Positions 1-10,793 of a stretch of 64,000 nt of DNA are shown here, piece after piece. The translations under genes and the position numbers were made by a program. The notes under the pieces were generated by a model. That model did no database searches. It was not told where the DNA came from and saw nothing but the letters and a program-made list of their open reading frames with translations. This stretch comes from Gammaproteobacteria bacterium (GTDB lineage Bacteria > Pseudomonadota > Gammaproteobacteria > Pseudomonadales > Oceanobacteraceae). The stretch's first letter is position 1. Each line of letters opens with the position of its first letter. The stretch covers positions 1 to 64,000 of the forward strand of contig JABXIK010000040.1 in the NCBI GenBank assembly GCA_013373125.1, given 5' to 3'.

Positions 1-1185
1 CACCATAATGCGGAAGGTGAAGAACATAGGTGCCACACGCGGAATGGTATCAGCCGCTGCCATTTTGATTTGTTCTTCGCTGGCATCCACAACGTTGTCG
101 GTATAACGCTTTAATAACAAGCCATAACCAAGATCGTCTTTTACTTCATCAAATGCAGCTATGGTTTCATCACTGGTATTACCAGACTTTAATTCTTGCA
201 ATAAACCATACGCACCCATACCGGAACGAATACGCACTTCGTGTTCAGCAATTAAATCTTTAATGCCAGTGACTTCTTCATCAATGGAGCGAGTAGCGAT
301 TAATCCCAAAGCATAGGGAATTTTAATCGCATAGTGAGTGTGTTGCGCTTCTTCATCTGGCCAACCTATCACAGTAAACGAAGCCGGTGGTTCATGGGTA
401 TTCCATTCCGCTTCGATTGCAGCAAGCTTAGTACGTTGCACATCACCTAATTCATAACCAGATTCATCACCTAACACGATCACAGATAAAATCGACGCCA
501 AACCAAAACTCGATGCAATAGCGAACGAGCGGCGAGCAAATGGTAAGTCACGTTTTTTCAACATGTAGTAACCGCTGATGGCTAATACAAACATGGCACC
601 CGTCACGTAGCCTGCGGATACTGTGTGAACAAATTTAACCTGTGCCACTGGATTGAAAATCAACTCAGAAAAACTGGTCATTTCCATGCGCATGGTTTCA
701 TAATTAAACTCAGCCCCCACAGGATTTTGCATCCAGCCATTTGCAATCAAGATCCACAAGGCCGATAAGTTAGAACCAATGGCCACTAACCAGGTAACCA
801 TTAAATGCTGGTATTTATTTAAACGATCCCAACCAAAGAAAAACAAACCAATGAAGGTGGACTCTAAGAAGAATGCCATTAAACCTTCAATGGCCAACGG
901 CGCACCAAACACGTCCCCTACATAATGGGAGTAATATGCCCAGTTGGTACCGAATTGAAACTCCATGGTCAAACCCGTGGTCACACCTAGGGCAAAGTTG
1001 ATCCCAAAGAGTTTCCCCCAAAATTTCACCATGTCTTTATAGACTTGCTTGCCTGTCATCACGTACACGCTTTCCATGATGGCCAGAATAAACGCCAAGC
1101 CAATGGTTAACGGTACAAACAAGAAGTGATAAAACGCCGTGATTGCGAACTGCAATCGCGACAAATCAACGACCGTATCATCCAT
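1..1185 (-). CDS. cydA: Cytochrome bd ubiquinol oxidase subunit I, partial (continues beyond window start)
   Basis: Not in ORF track because it runs off the edge. Reverse-strand translation from ATG at 1185 gives [122 protein letters not shown], characteristic of CydA. Confidence 0.95.
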   Translation of the reverse strand, partial: MDDTVVDLSRLQFAITAFYHFLFVPLTIGLAFILAIMESVYVMTGKQVYKDMVKFWGKLFGINFALGVTTGLTMEFQFGTNWAYYSHYVGDVFGAPLAIEGLMAFFLESTFIGLFFFGWDRLNKYQHLMVTWLVAIGSNLSALWILIANGWMQNPVGAEFNYETMRMEMTSFSELIFNPVAQVKFVHTVSAGYVTGAMFVLAISGYYMLKKRDLPFARRSFAIASSFGLASILSVIVLGDESGYELGDVQRTKLAAIEAEWNTHEPPASFTVIGWPDEEAQHTHYAIKIPYALGLIATRSIDEEVTGIKDLIAEHEVRIRSGMGAYGLLQELKSGNTSDETIAAFDEVKDDLGYGLLLKRYTDNVVDASEEQIKMAAADTIPRVAPMFFTFRIMV

Positions 1186-1387
1186 CTTTTTTCTCCAAGG
1201 TTTGTTTTTTAGAATTCGAAAGGCCCATGTGTTGCTCTACCGTGCTATCTGCTTGAGTAATATCCACAGGGTCTGAAAAGAATTGCCACTTAATCACAAA
1301 AATCACCGTCAGCTTTATCAATAAAACCACTGTAATCTCACGGACTAACGGAATTCGAAATACCGATTGGCGTGTAGGATCAGCCAT
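1178..1387 (-). CDS. cydP: Small cytochrome bd-associated membrane protein (CydP-like)
   Basis: 69 aa with single TM and [15 protein letters not shown]...[10 protein letters not shown] pattern; overlaps the cydA start. Confidence 0.7.
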   Translation of the reverse strand: MADPTRQSVFRIPLVREITVVLLIKLTVIFVIKWQFFSDPVDITQADSTVEQHMGLSNSKKQTLEKKDG

Positions 1388-1388
1388 C

Positions 1389-1955
1389 TCATCCAGCCTT
1401 ATTATCTTGGGACTTCTTGCCCATGATCTTGTCCTTCATGTCCAGCAACTTGCTGATACCCGATCCCAACTTCATCAGGCTTTCCAATTTTTCTGGACTT
1501 AAGGTATTCAGGTGATCACCCCATTGCGTGAGCAACTCTAATAAGTCGTGAATTTCTTCAATGCGTTGCTGCGCGTACTCTTCGTCTTCGTTTTGCGCAT
1601 CTTCTAATAAATTTGCGCGCAATAAAGATAAGGTGGGATCAATTTCGCGTTTACGGCGCTCTTCAAACACAGTTTTAGCCATGTCCCATATACTGCCGGC
1701 TGTCACAAAATAATCTTTACGATCCCCCGCCACGTGCTGCAATTGAATCAAGCGCCATGACTGCAACTCTTTTAGACCCATGCTCACATTGCCGCGGCTG
1801 ATGCTTAGGGTTTCGGCGATCTGATCGGCATTTAAGGCTTTAGGATGGATAACCAGTAACGCTAGGATCTGGCCCACAGTACGGTTAAAGCCCCAGCGGC
1901 TGCCCATTTCACCAAAGTGCAGAACAAAAACTTTGGCTTTTTCAGGTAGTTCCAT
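1389..1955 (-). CDS. GbsR/MarR family transcriptional regulator
   Basis: 188 aa winged-helix protein (MGSRWGFNRTVGQILALLVIHPKALNADQIAETLSISRGNVSMGLKELQSWRLI); immediately upstream of cydP-cydA. Confidence 0.88.
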   Translation of the reverse strand: MELPEKAKVFVLHFGEMGSRWGFNRTVGQILALLVIHPKALNADQIAETLSISRGNVSMGLKELQSWRLIQLQHVAGDRKDYFVTAGSIWDMAKTVFEERRKREIDPTLSLLRANLLEDAQNEDEEYAQQRIEEIHDLLELLTQWGDHLNTLSPEKLESLMKLGSGISKLLDMKDKIMGKKSQDNKAG

Positions 1956-1972
1956 GACGTTACTTCTTTTTT

Positions 1973-1998
1973 GAATTTTCAGAAATTTCTGAAAATTC
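1973..1998. promoter_or_regulatory. Perfect 26-bp palindrome, putative operator of the GbsR-cydPA operon
   Basis: GAATTTTCAGAAATTTCTGAAAATTC is identical to its reverse complement; lies 18 bp upstream of the regulator start codon. Confidence 0.7.
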
Positions 1999-2239
1999 TA
2001 TAAGCATTCAAATTTCAGTCAAGAGAAAGTTCAAAAAACGAACAACTATTAACCAAATACCCACTATTCACCCAAAGAATAGTGGTATTTGATCAGAATT
2101 CACTCCACATACCTCTGATCTATATCAGTACTTACTAATATTAATACCCTTGGTGTCTTGGCCATGCACCGATGAAAGGTTCCATCGCCCATGCCGAACG
2201 GGTAGAATTTGCCCCTTTAAACACCAACGAGAGTTCAAG

Positions 2240-2956
2240 ATGGGTCGCGCCTTTCAAAACCGCAAAGAGTCCATGGCCAAAACGGCCGCACAAAAAACCA
2301 AGGTTTACAGTAAATATGGCCGTGAGATTTATGTAAGTGCCAAAAAAGGCGGCATCGACCCTGACGGTAACCTTGCACTGCGTAGCTTGATCGACCGCGC
2401 GAAGAAAGATCAGGTACCTTCTCACGTCATCGAAAAAGCCATCGATAAAGCCAAAGGCGGCGGCGGTGAAGATTATGATGTGGCGCGTTACGAAGGTTTT
2501 GGCCCAGGCGGCACCATGGTGATCATCGAGTGTTTAACCGATAACCCAAACCGTACTTTCGGTGACGTACGTACTTGCTTCAACAAAGCCAAATGTAAGA
2601 TCGGTGCCCAAGGCAGTGCATCCCACATGTTCGATCACAGCGCCATCTTTGCGTTTAAAGGGGATGACGAAGAAGCGGTTCTTGAAGCCCTTATGATGGA
2701 AGACGTGGATGTTACCGACATCGAATTAGAAGATGGCATGGTGACTGTATTCGCACCACAAACCGAATTCTTCAAAACCAAAACCGCTTTACAAAATGCG
2801 TTTGAAGGCATCGAGTTTGAAGTAGAAGAAATTCAGTTTGTGCCGCATCAGACAGCCCCGATTCCAGCGGAAGACCTACCTGTATTCGAGCGTTTCTTGG
2901 AAATGCTAGACGATGTGGATGACGTACAAAACGTTTACCACAACGGCGAGCTGTAA
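2240..2956 (+). CDS. YebC/PmpR family DNA-binding/translation-associated protein (YeeN-like)
   Basis: [38 protein letters not shown]...[20 protein letters not shown]...[11 protein letters not shown]; start placed at 2240 rather than the ORF-track start 2150. Confidence 0.93.
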   Translation: MGRAFQNRKESMAKTAAQKTKVYSKYGREIYVSAKKGGIDPDGNLALRSLIDRAKKDQVPSHVIEKAIDKAKGGGGEDYDVARYEGFGPGGTMVIIECLTDNPNRTFGDVRTCFNKAKCKIGAQGSASHMFDHSAIFAFKGDDEEAVLEALMMEDVDVTDIELEDGMVTVFAPQTEFFKTKTALQNAFEGIEFEVEEIQFVPHQTAPIPAEDLPVFERFLEMLDDVDDVQNVYHNGEL

Positions 2957-2967
2957 GCGCAGCCCAC

Positions 2968-2997
2968 AAAAAAGCGAACATCATGTTCGCTTTTTTT
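2968..2997 (+). terminator. Intrinsic terminator after yebC-family gene
   Basis: AAAAAAGCGAACATCATGTTCGCTTTTTTT hairpin plus T tract. Confidence 0.8.
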
Positions 2998-3098
2998 ATG
3001 TCACTGCCCTTTGCTTCAGTATCTTGTTCCTGTGTATTGGTGCTTTACAGAACAGGAGTTAAGATAGCGCCTGATTAAACGGAAAAAAGGAATGGAAT

Positions 3099-3557
3099 GT
3101 GTCACGTTTAGAACTCTTATTACCACCCTTACCTTTGACCTTTGCAGTGGGGTTTTTTATTTGGTTGTTGAATCTCGCTTTACCCTTGGGGATTCACTTT
3201 AGTGGCCAAGCTCTAGTGGCAACGTTTTTATTGATTTTAGGGCTGCTGTTTATACTGCCTGCGGCCATTAGTTTTTTTAAAGCTAAAACCACGGTGGACC
3301 CAAGAACGCCGGACAAAAGCAATACCCTAGTGATCACGGGTTTATATAATATTACCCGTAATCCCATGTATGTGGGCATGGTGCTATGCTTATTTGCACT
3401 GAGTATGGCTCAAGGTAACATTCTCAGTTTTATACTCAGTTTCGCCTACGCCTTGTATTTAACTCGCTTTCAAATACAACCGGAAGAACGCTTCTTAAAA
3501 CAAAAATTTGGTGAGCAATATGATGCTTACTGCCAAAGAGTACGTCGCTGGATTTAA
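3099..3557 (+). CDS. Isoprenylcysteine carboxyl methyltransferase/phospholipid methyltransferase family membrane protein
   Basis: 152 aa with TM segments and ITGLYNITRNPMYVGMVLCL...EERFLKQKFGEQYDAYCQRVRRW motif. Confidence 0.9.
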   Translation: MSRLELLLPPLPLTFAVGFFIWLLNLALPLGIHFSGQALVATFLLILGLLFILPAAISFFKAKTTVDPRTPDKSNTLVITGLYNITRNPMYVGMVLCLFALSMAQGNILSFILSFAYALYLTRFQIQPEERFLKQKFGEQYDAYCQRVRRWI

Positions 3558-3561
3558 TGTG

Positions 3562-3810
3562 ATGCCGGATATTCAACTTACCCAAGATCAACGCAGCGAT
3601 ATTGTGGAAAAACTAAAATGCTACTTTGCAACACAGATGGACCAAGACATCGGTCAATTTGATGCGGAGTTCTTACTGGACTTTTTTGCCAAGGAAGTCG
3701 GTGTATTTTTTTATAACAAAGGTGTGCAAGACGCTAATGATATCATTCATCACAAGATGGATGATATTCAGCAAGCCCTGTATGACATCGAACAACCAGA
3801 ACCAAGGTAA
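3562..3810 (+). CDS. DUF2164 family protein
   Basis: MPDIQLTQDQRSDIVEKLKCYFATQMDQDIGQFDAEFLLDFFAKEVGVFFYNKGVQDA; start likely 3562, just after the previous stop. Confidence 0.85.
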   Translation: MPDIQLTQDQRSDIVEKLKCYFATQMDQDIGQFDAEFLLDFFAKEVGVFFYNKGVQDANDIIHHKMDDIQQALYDIEQPEPR

Positions 3811-3883
3811 CCTCTCCTACTAAGGTCGGAGGCGATCATAGCCATCTATTGTTAATCTGCCTTTTTATTTTTCGTAGTGAATT

Positions 3884-5338
3884 ATGATTCAATTTGAAAA
3901 CGTTCGTGCTGCCTTAAGTGACTCATTAGATTTGAAAGTAGAACAGCTTTCCATGCAGAACCATGAAAGTTGGGCCATTATCGGCGGCAACGGCAGTGGT
4001 AAAAGTGCCTTCGCCAGTTTGCTAACAGGCACTCTTAAGATAAGTGAAGGTCATGCATCGGGGATCAATAGTACATCTATTGCCAGTGTCAGTTTTGAAG
4101 CGCAACAAGCACTGATTGATCGCGAACAAGAAAGAGATGACAGCGACATTACCAATCAAGTTTGGCAAGGCACCCCAGTGGCAGAATTGCTAGCTGAAGT
4201 CAGTGATGACAATACTCAGATTAATCATTGGGCACATGCGTTTAAAATAGAGCACTTATTAACAAAAGGCTTCCGCAAATTAAGTACCGGGGAAAGTCGT
4301 AAGGTCATTCTAATTCGTGCGCTTTTACAACAGGATAAATTCTTAGTATTGGACGAGCCATTCGATGGCCTCGACGCCAATAGCCAAGCCTTCTTACAGC
4401 AAACGTTACAAAGCCAACACGACAGCGGCCGCGGCATGTTGTTAATTTTAAATCGCTTAGATGAAGTGCCGGATTGGATTACACACCTTGGCTTTTTGCA
4501 TAACCTGCAATTACTTGCCCAGGGCGATAAAACCAAGGTTTTAGACCATCCCACCGTTCAAGCGTATCTAACGTTCAATGCACAATCTCTTGAGTTACCC
4601 GAACGTGACCCATGCTGTCCACACCTAGCGGAACACATCTCGGACTTGGTGAACTTGGTAGATGGCAAGGTCGCCTATAGCGATCGTTTGATTTTTAAAG
4701 ACTTAAACTGGCGCATTCAACGCGGTGAACACTGGGCGGTGCTTGGCCCTAACGGCTGTGGAAAAAGCACCTTATTAAATTTAATCAGCGGCGATCATCC
4801 TCAGTGTTACGCCAATGACCTAACTGTATTTGGCATTAAGCGCGGCAGCGGCGAAAGTATTTGGGATATCAAGCAGCACATCGGCATCATCAGCGCGGCA
4901 CTGCAATGGAACTACAAAGCCAGCACCAATGTACTAAGCACTGTGGTCTCTGGTTTATTTGACAGCATAGGGCTATACAACCAGGTGGAAGAGCATCAAA
5001 AGAATCTCGCCCTGCAATGGTTGACGCAAGTACAACTGGCGCATAAAGCCAATGAGCCCTTGCATCAATTAAGTTATGGCGAACAACGTTTGGTACTGAT
5101 TTGTCGTGCCATGATCAAACAACCGGCATTGTTGATTCTAGATGAGCCTTGCCAAGGACTCGACGAGCCTAATCGACAACTAGTGCTGGGCTTCATTGAG
5201 CTGTTAGCACAACATAAGGACACCACCTTACTTTACGTTACCCATCACAGTGGCGATCTACTGCCTTGTTTTGATAAGCGTTTAATTTGCACCCATGTGG
5301 ATGAATCCACGGGCAGTCATTGGCAAATAGAGGCTTAA
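3884..5338 (+). CDS. modF: ModF-like ABC transporter ATP-binding protein with two ATPase domains
   Basis: 484 aa, two Walker A motifs (GGNGSGKSAF, GPNGCGKSTL) and two signature/Walker B sets (LSTGESRKVILIRALL..FLVLDEPFDGLD; LSYGEQRLVLICRAM..LLILDEPCQGLD). Confidence 0.85.
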   Translation: MIQFENVRAALSDSLDLKVEQLSMQNHESWAIIGGNGSGKSAFASLLTGTLKISEGHASGINSTSIASVSFEAQQALIDREQERDDSDITNQVWQGTPVAELLAEVSDDNTQINHWAHAFKIEHLLTKGFRKLSTGESRKVILIRALLQQDKFLVLDEPFDGLDANSQAFLQQTLQSQHDSGRGMLLILNRLDEVPDWITHLGFLHNLQLLAQGDKTKVLDHPTVQAYLTFNAQSLELPERDPCCPHLAEHISDLVNLVDGKVAYSDRLIFKDLNWRIQRGEHWAVLGPNGCGKSTLLNLISGDHPQCYANDLTVFGIKRGSGESIWDIKQHIGIISAALQWNYKASTNVLSTVVSGLFDSIGLYNQVEEHQKNLALQWLTQVQLAHKANEPLHQLSYGEQRLVLICRAMIKQPALLILDEPCQGLDEPNRQLVLGFIELLAQHKDTTLLYVTHHSGDLLPCFDKRLICTHVDESTGSHWQIEA

Positions 5339-5409
5339 ACCGATCCACTCTCTTATTTTTGAGTAATTTAAGCTAGTCTTATAGAAAGTCTAAATTACTA
5401 GGCAAGACC

Positions 5410-7938
5410 ATGGGCCCATTCGCACGCTTCGGTTTAATCTGCATGCTGTTCAGCCACAGCTTGTTTGCCATGCAGATCACCCTAGATGAGCGTGCAGAAC
5501 TGACCCTAAATGGGCCTTTGCCAACACTCATAAGCGAATATGGCGACCAGTACTCACCTCAGGCGCGCCTTAAACACAACTTCAGTTTCGATGCTTTTCA
5601 AGCCTCCACCCAACCTAATCCATTAAGCAGTTGGCACAAAATTACATTAAAGGGGGAATTTGCCAGCCCCTACGCCCAAGAACGCATCATCAACGTGGGT
5701 ACTCACATCTTACGTCATCTCAATTTTTACTTATTCGATGGTCAAAAACTGATTCAACACAAAAGCCTAGGGCTATTAGAAAACCCGAATGCCGATGACG
5801 ATCATTACACTGGCCCGACCTTTCGCTTTTATATCCAACATGGGCAAACCTTAACTCTGCTCATTGAAAAACAAAACGATGGACCCGCCATCTTACCCAT
5901 GACCATTTACAGTGAGGATGGCTTTAATCAACAAGTCCGTTTCTTAGATTCTTTTTGGGCCAGTGTCATATCGATTCTCATTGCCATGGCCATTTACAAT
6001 GTCATGGTATACGCCATGCATCCCAGTAGTGCTTACCTTTGGTATCTGGGATTTCATAGTGTCGCATTCTGTTATTTTTCCGCCTTAAATGGCTTTGGTT
6101 TTTTATTCTGGCCAGAAGAATTACAAATTTGGTTAGCGCAAAACATCATGTTTTTGAATTTTGTGCTGATATTTCTTGTGATTAACTTTGCTAATGCATT
6201 TTTACAAACCAAAGAGAATGCCCCTTGGTTTCATCGACTCATACCCGCCTTTCGTATCATTAGCTTGCTGGGTGCCAGTGTCAGCTTGTTACTGCCTGAA
6301 TATCAAATGATTCCTATTTTTGGGATTTATCAATTTCTCGCCAGCAGCTTTGGTATTGCCATGGGCTTCGTGGCACTAAAAAAAGGGTTTTCACCAGCCA
6401 AGTATTTTTTACTCTCGTGGATTTTTACTCTCACAGGTGGTGCCGTAGGCATCATGACCTTTGTGAATTTACTACCAGTCACCTTTGTTACTCTGCACGG
6501 CTTTTTGTTTGGCACTTTACTGGAGTTATTCTTATTATCCATCGCTCTTGCAAGTCGCATGAAACATGCAGAGAACAGTTTGTTGAATCAGCTATACCAT
6601 TATCCAGATACGAATATCGCTAACTTCAGTTACATTAAAAATAAATTACCCGAACTTATCGCCGGCATTAAACGAGAATATTCCAATCCCGTTATGATCA
6701 TTGCAGACATGCAAGGATTTCGCGAAGTGGTGAGCCTATACGGTCCCAAAATATTGAGTAAGTTGTATCGTATCCACACCGACCGTATTACCGATTTTTT
6801 AAGCCAACAAAGCTGGTCCATTCCCTTACCTATGCCAACAGGAAAACCCGTGTATGTGGTCGCACTGCCGGCAGAACAAATCCTGTGCATTGTGAACCTG
6901 CCTCAGCAACCACTTCAAATCGGTTTGGCGGATGTGATTGATAATTTAATTTTAGAAACGGAAGGGGTATTGAACAGTAAACAACTTACTAGTCGTATTC
7001 AATTTACCCTAGGGTGTGCAAGCTTTAAGGATCAAGATGTGGAAACCACCTTTCGTCAAGCACAAATTGCATTACTGAGCAGCATCAAGCAAAAATCAAA
7101 ATGGTTAATGTACACAGACGAACAAAACGAAACCATTAGCCAACGCATTTCCCTCGCCCATGATTTGCAATTGGCCATCAATCAAAATGATCTTTCCGTT
7201 TATATACAGCCCCAAGTTAATCTAGAAGATGAACAGGTGTGTGGTGGAGAAATATTATTACGCTGGAACCACCCCAAAAGAGGCAGCATATCACCGGCTC
7301 GATTCATTCCATTAGCCGAACAAAGTGGTTTGGTATATCAAATCACTCAATTGGTATTTATTAAGTGTTGCCGCTGGTTACAACAATTGAAGAATAAAAA
7401 TCTATTAAAAAGCAATTTCACCATTTCCATTAATTTATCTGCTTTAGATATGACGGAACCCAAACTCGTACCCTTCATAGAGGCAGGCTTAAGACAATTC
7501 AACCTCGAATCAAAATGGTTCGTGCTTGAAGTTACCGAGTCCGCGGCCATGGATAATTTGGAAGGATTCTTAAACACGCTCGAAAAACTACGCGCCATGG
7601 GCTTTAAAATTTCCATTGATGACTTTGGTACCGGTTATAGCTCTATGTTGTATTTACAAAATATTAAACCAGATGAAATAAAAATAGACATGGCGTTCGT
7701 GCGCAATATTCACCTTAATCGAGGTAAGCAACACATAGTAAAAGCCATTGTGGAATTGGGTCACGCATCCCACGCTAGCATAGTCGCAGAAGGGGTCGAA
7801 AACGATGCAGAGCTAAGTTTTATCAGTGGGTTAAGATGTGATTATGCGCAAGGATATTATTGGTGCCCTGCTATACCGCTAAGTGAGTTTGAAGAACAGT
7901 ACCTAATAGATGTTTCGTTTATTAAAACAAAACCATAA
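5410..7938 (+). CDS. 7TMR-DISM EAL-domain protein with degenerate GGDEF region (putative c-di-GMP phosphodiesterase)
   Basis: 842 aa: N-terminal extracellular DISM region, 7TM block, no GGDEF motif in the middle, C-terminal EAL domain (GGEILLRWNHP, INLSALD, EVTESAAM, DDFGTGYSS, VAEGVEN). Confidence 0.88.
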   Translation: MGPFARFGLICMLFSHSLFAMQITLDERAELTLNGPLPTLISEYGDQYSPQARLKHNFSFDAFQASTQPNPLSSWHKITLKGEFASPYAQERIINVGTHILRHLNFYLFDGQKLIQHKSLGLLENPNADDDHYTGPTFRFYIQHGQTLTLLIEKQNDGPAILPMTIYSEDGFNQQVRFLDSFWASVISILIAMAIYNVMVYAMHPSSAYLWYLGFHSVAFCYFSALNGFGFLFWPEELQIWLAQNIMFLNFVLIFLVINFANAFLQTKENAPWFHRLIPAFRIISLLGASVSLLLPEYQMIPIFGIYQFLASSFGIAMGFVALKKGFSPAKYFLLSWIFTLTGGAVGIMTFVNLLPVTFVTLHGFLFGTLLELFLLSIALASRMKHAENSLLNQLYHYPDTNIANFSYIKNKLPELIAGIKREYSNPVMIIADMQGFREVVSLYGPKILSKLYRIHTDRITDFLSQQSWSIPLPMPTGKPVYVVALPAEQILCIVNLPQQPLQIGLADVIDNLILETEGVLNSKQLTSRIQFTLGCASFKDQDVETTFRQAQIALLSSIKQKSKWLMYTDEQNETISQRISLAHDLQLAINQNDLSVYIQPQVNLEDEQVCGGEILLRWNHPKRGSISPARFIPLAEQSGLVYQITQLVFIKCCRWLQQLKNKNLLKSNFTISINLSALDMTEPKLVPFIEAGLRQFNLESKWFVLEVTESAAMDNLEGFLNTLEKLRAMGFKISIDDFGTGYSSMLYLQNIKPDEIKIDMAFVRNIHLNRGKQHIVKAIVELGHASHASIVAEGVENDAELSFISGLRCDYAQGYYWCPAIPLSEFEEQYLIDVSFIKTKP

Positions 7939-7992
7939 AAAGGCACCCGGTATCGGCCTCTTTTGATACCGGATGCGAAAACGAAGGTCGAA

Positions 7993-9291
7993 TTACATAA
8001 AGTAACTCAAGCCCACTTGAACACTGGTGGATTCAGTTTTATCAAATTCCGCACGAAAATTTCCGGACTCAGTTTGTACTGTGTAAGAATCGATAAAGGT
8101 GTAGCCCAAGCCTGCATTCATTTTAAACTCAGGAGTAATCAAGTAAGTACCACCCACTAGCAATGAGTGTTTATCATCACCCGGTAAGCGTAAGCTTTTT
8201 GAGTCGGCACCTAATGGAATGGTATCGTCTTTTGAACCTAGCTTGATGCCACCTGCGTAGCTGACACCCAATGACAATTGATCATTCCACTTATGACCAA
8301 GGCCAAAGCTGTAATCCAAGGTGTCATTACTGAAAAGATCCAATTCAGGATTCACTAACCCATCCGCTGCCGGATTCATTGCAATCACTTGTTCTAACGT
8401 TGCGCCATTGGCCTGTACCACAACCGATTCGTCCGATTGAGATTCCAATGTCTTCAACTTGCTGTATTCGGCCCAACGTAATTTCAAAAATGCCAATGTG
8501 TTACTGGCAATACCGGATTGAAATGCTAATTCCAACGCTTGCGGCGTAAAGGTTTTAGCCTTGGTTGAAGTAGTTACGGTTTCAAAATTAGCACCACCTA
8601 AAGGCAGCATGAACGTGTTCGTGCCGTAAGCGTCATAGTCAATTTGGCTGTGGTAAAGCAAAGATGCACGTAGTGCGATCTCAGGAATGGAATAAGCTAT
8701 ACCGGCTATAAAACCAATTTCGGTGTCGGTTTTTAAATCCACAGATAAGTTATCGGTTTCGCCTAAATTATTTGTGCTTAAATCTTGCGAAAAACTACCG
8801 GAAATTTTTTGTGCTTTCGGCCCACCAAATACTTTGATAGATCCCGTGCTTAAAGCAAAGTCATAACCACACGCAAAGGTGAACGATTTACTATCGTAAT
8901 TGGTCGCAATCGGCGCTCTTGCAGTACCATCCGCATCAGTTTCATAAGATAAAGAATCATCTGAGTATTCAACTGACGCCGCATACGGTCGCTCATATTG
9001 TGCCGCACAACTTAAATTATCTTGTACCTGCATTTTGATGCCCACTTGTGGGCGTTCAAAACGACCGACGATATCCCCAGAATTAATGGTGCCACTGGCA
9101 CCAGAGTTTTTAGCCTGTTCGATCTTGGCTTCCATGGGCACAGAGGTATGACCATAACTCATTTCAATTACATCTTTATCACTGTATAGCAAATTAAAAC
9201 TGCGATTGTTGTTATCAAAGCCCCCAGCATTAACTTGGCTAACCGCCAAGCATAATCCACTTAAAACCAGCGTCCGCGAAATGTATTTCAT
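7993..9291 (-). CDS. OmpP1/FadL family outer membrane transport protein
   Basis: 432 aa, signal peptide and porin beta-strand pattern, C-terminal VQVGLSYFM; FadL-like architecture. Confidence 0.8.
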   Translation of the reverse strand: MKYISRTLVLSGLCLAVSQVNAGGFDNNNRSFNLLYSDKDVIEMSYGHTSVPMEAKIEQAKNSGASGTINSGDIVGRFERPQVGIKMQVQDNLSCAAQYERPYAASVEYSDDSLSYETDADGTARAPIATNYDSKSFTFACGYDFALSTGSIKVFGGPKAQKISGSFSQDLSTNNLGETDNLSVDLKTDTEIGFIAGIAYSIPEIALRASLLYHSQIDYDAYGTNTFMLPLGGANFETVTTSTKAKTFTPQALELAFQSGIASNTLAFLKLRWAEYSKLKTLESQSDESVVVQANGATLEQVIAMNPAADGLVNPELDLFSNDTLDYSFGLGHKWNDQLSLGVSYAGGIKLGSKDDTIPLGADSKSLRLPGDDKHSLLVGGTYLITPEFKMNAGLGYTFIDSYTVQTESGNFRAEFDKTESTSVQVGLSYFM

Positions 9292-9330
9292 GTGTGCTTC
9301 CTTTGTTATTTTTTTTGGTTGTTGTTGGCT

Positions 9331-10791
9331 CTATTGAGCCGTTTGGATTAATAAGAAATAAAATTCAGTCGCCTTCACCATGTTGTCGATGCTTAGGCGC
9401 TCGTTGGTACCATGAAAACCAGCGGCATCTTCTTTATGAATAGACATGGGATTAAAGCGATAACTGTCTTGCACCACATTTTGATAACGACGGCTGTCGG
9501 TAGCGGCGATGGTTAAACCGGGTGTGACCACAACTGGGCCATGCACGTGTTGACTGACACTGGCAATGCGCTCAAAGCCAACACCTTTGGCATTGGATAC
9601 ATTAGAAGCGTTATCACCACGCATCACCTCAATGTTCACACGCTCATCGTTAATGACGTGCTGCACATGACCGACCACAGACTCAATGGTGTCTTTTGGA
9701 TGCAAACGGAAATTCACCACAGCAGTGGCGTGAATAGGTAGGATGTTGGCTTTGACACTGCCACTGAACATCGTCGGTGCGATGGTGGTTCGCATCATGG
9801 CGTTACCCGCGGCGGATTCTGATAATTGCTGATCAATGAGTGGGGCAAAAAGCCATTTATTGGCAAACAACATACGGTGTAAAAACGGCATGTGTGGGGC
9901 AAGATGATCGAACATGTCACCGCTCACGCCTGCCATACCACTGGGTATCGGATGACTTTGCAAACGATCAATGGCGCGAGCTAACACACCCACTGCGGTG
10001 TAGCCTTTGGGCATCGAACTATGGCCCCCTTCAGACTCCACGCTTAAGCGTAAATTCAAATAGCCTTTCTCAGCCACATTGATACTGGCAACCGGCTCAC
10101 TCACCCCAGGAATCAAGCCGTTAAGCACAAACGAGCCTTCATCCAACGACCAAAGTGGGCGAATATTTTGCGCTTTCAGCCAATCCACAATGGCGCTGGC
10201 GCCGTGATCCGAACCCACTTCTTCATCATGTGTGGCCGCAATTAAGATGGTGCGCATGGGTGCATGGCCTTGTTTGATTAACAAGGTGACGGCTTCCATC
10301 AAACCAATCACGGCACTCTTATCATCCAAAGCGCCTCGGCCCCAGATGTAGTCGTCGGCGACCACGCCTGCAAACGGTGGATGCTGCCAATCGGATTCGG
10401 TTCCCGGTAACACAGGCACCACATCATAGTGACCCGATAGCAAGATAGGCTCTAATTCAGGATCACTGCCTTGCCATTGATACAACAAGGTATAGTCGTT
10501 GAACTTAGTCAGGGTTAGCTGTTGATGCACTTCTGGATAGGTTTGCGCCATCCAATCGATGAACCCCTGAAACTGGGCATCATCACGTAATTCGGGGTTT
10601 TGATGGGAAATAGTTTGGAATTGCACCGCTTGGGATAAGTGGGTGCTCACACGCTCGGCATCCACCTCAACCGATTCAAAGGATTCCACAGGGCGTTCAA
10701 CGGGGGAAAACATTAGGGTGCGTACCAGCACCACAGCCACCAGAATCAACAAACTGACGGCTAGCCCACTTAGTATTTTTTTTATTGTCAT
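9331..10791 (-). CDS. M20 family metallopeptidase (carboxypeptidase PM20D1-like)
   Basis: 486 aa; LLSGHYDVVPVLPGTESDWQHPPFAGVVADDYIWGRGALDDKSAVIGLMEA, AATHDEEVGSDHGA. Confidence 0.9.
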   Translation of the reverse strand: MTIKKILSGLAVSLLILVAVVLVRTLMFSPVERPVESFESVEVDAERVSTHLSQAVQFQTISHQNPELRDDAQFQGFIDWMAQTYPEVHQQLTLTKFNDYTLLYQWQGSDPELEPILLSGHYDVVPVLPGTESDWQHPPFAGVVADDYIWGRGALDDKSAVIGLMEAVTLLIKQGHAPMRTILIAATHDEEVGSDHGASAIVDWLKAQNIRPLWSLDEGSFVLNGLIPGVSEPVASINVAEKGYLNLRLSVESEGGHSSMPKGYTAVGVLARAIDRLQSHPIPSGMAGVSGDMFDHLAPHMPFLHRMLFANKWLFAPLIDQQLSESAAGNAMMRTTIAPTMFSGSVKANILPIHATAVVNFRLHPKDTIESVVGHVQHVINDERVNIEVMRGDNASNVSNAKGVGFERIASVSQHVHGPVVVTPGLTIAATDSRRYQNVVQDSYRFNPMSIHKEDAAGFHGTNERLSIDNMVKATEFYFLLIQTAQ

Positions 10792-10793
10792 AG

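Noticed and set aside
2141-2425. 94-aa minus-strand ORF
   Set aside because: Antisense to the conserved YebC-family gene; no recognisable features.
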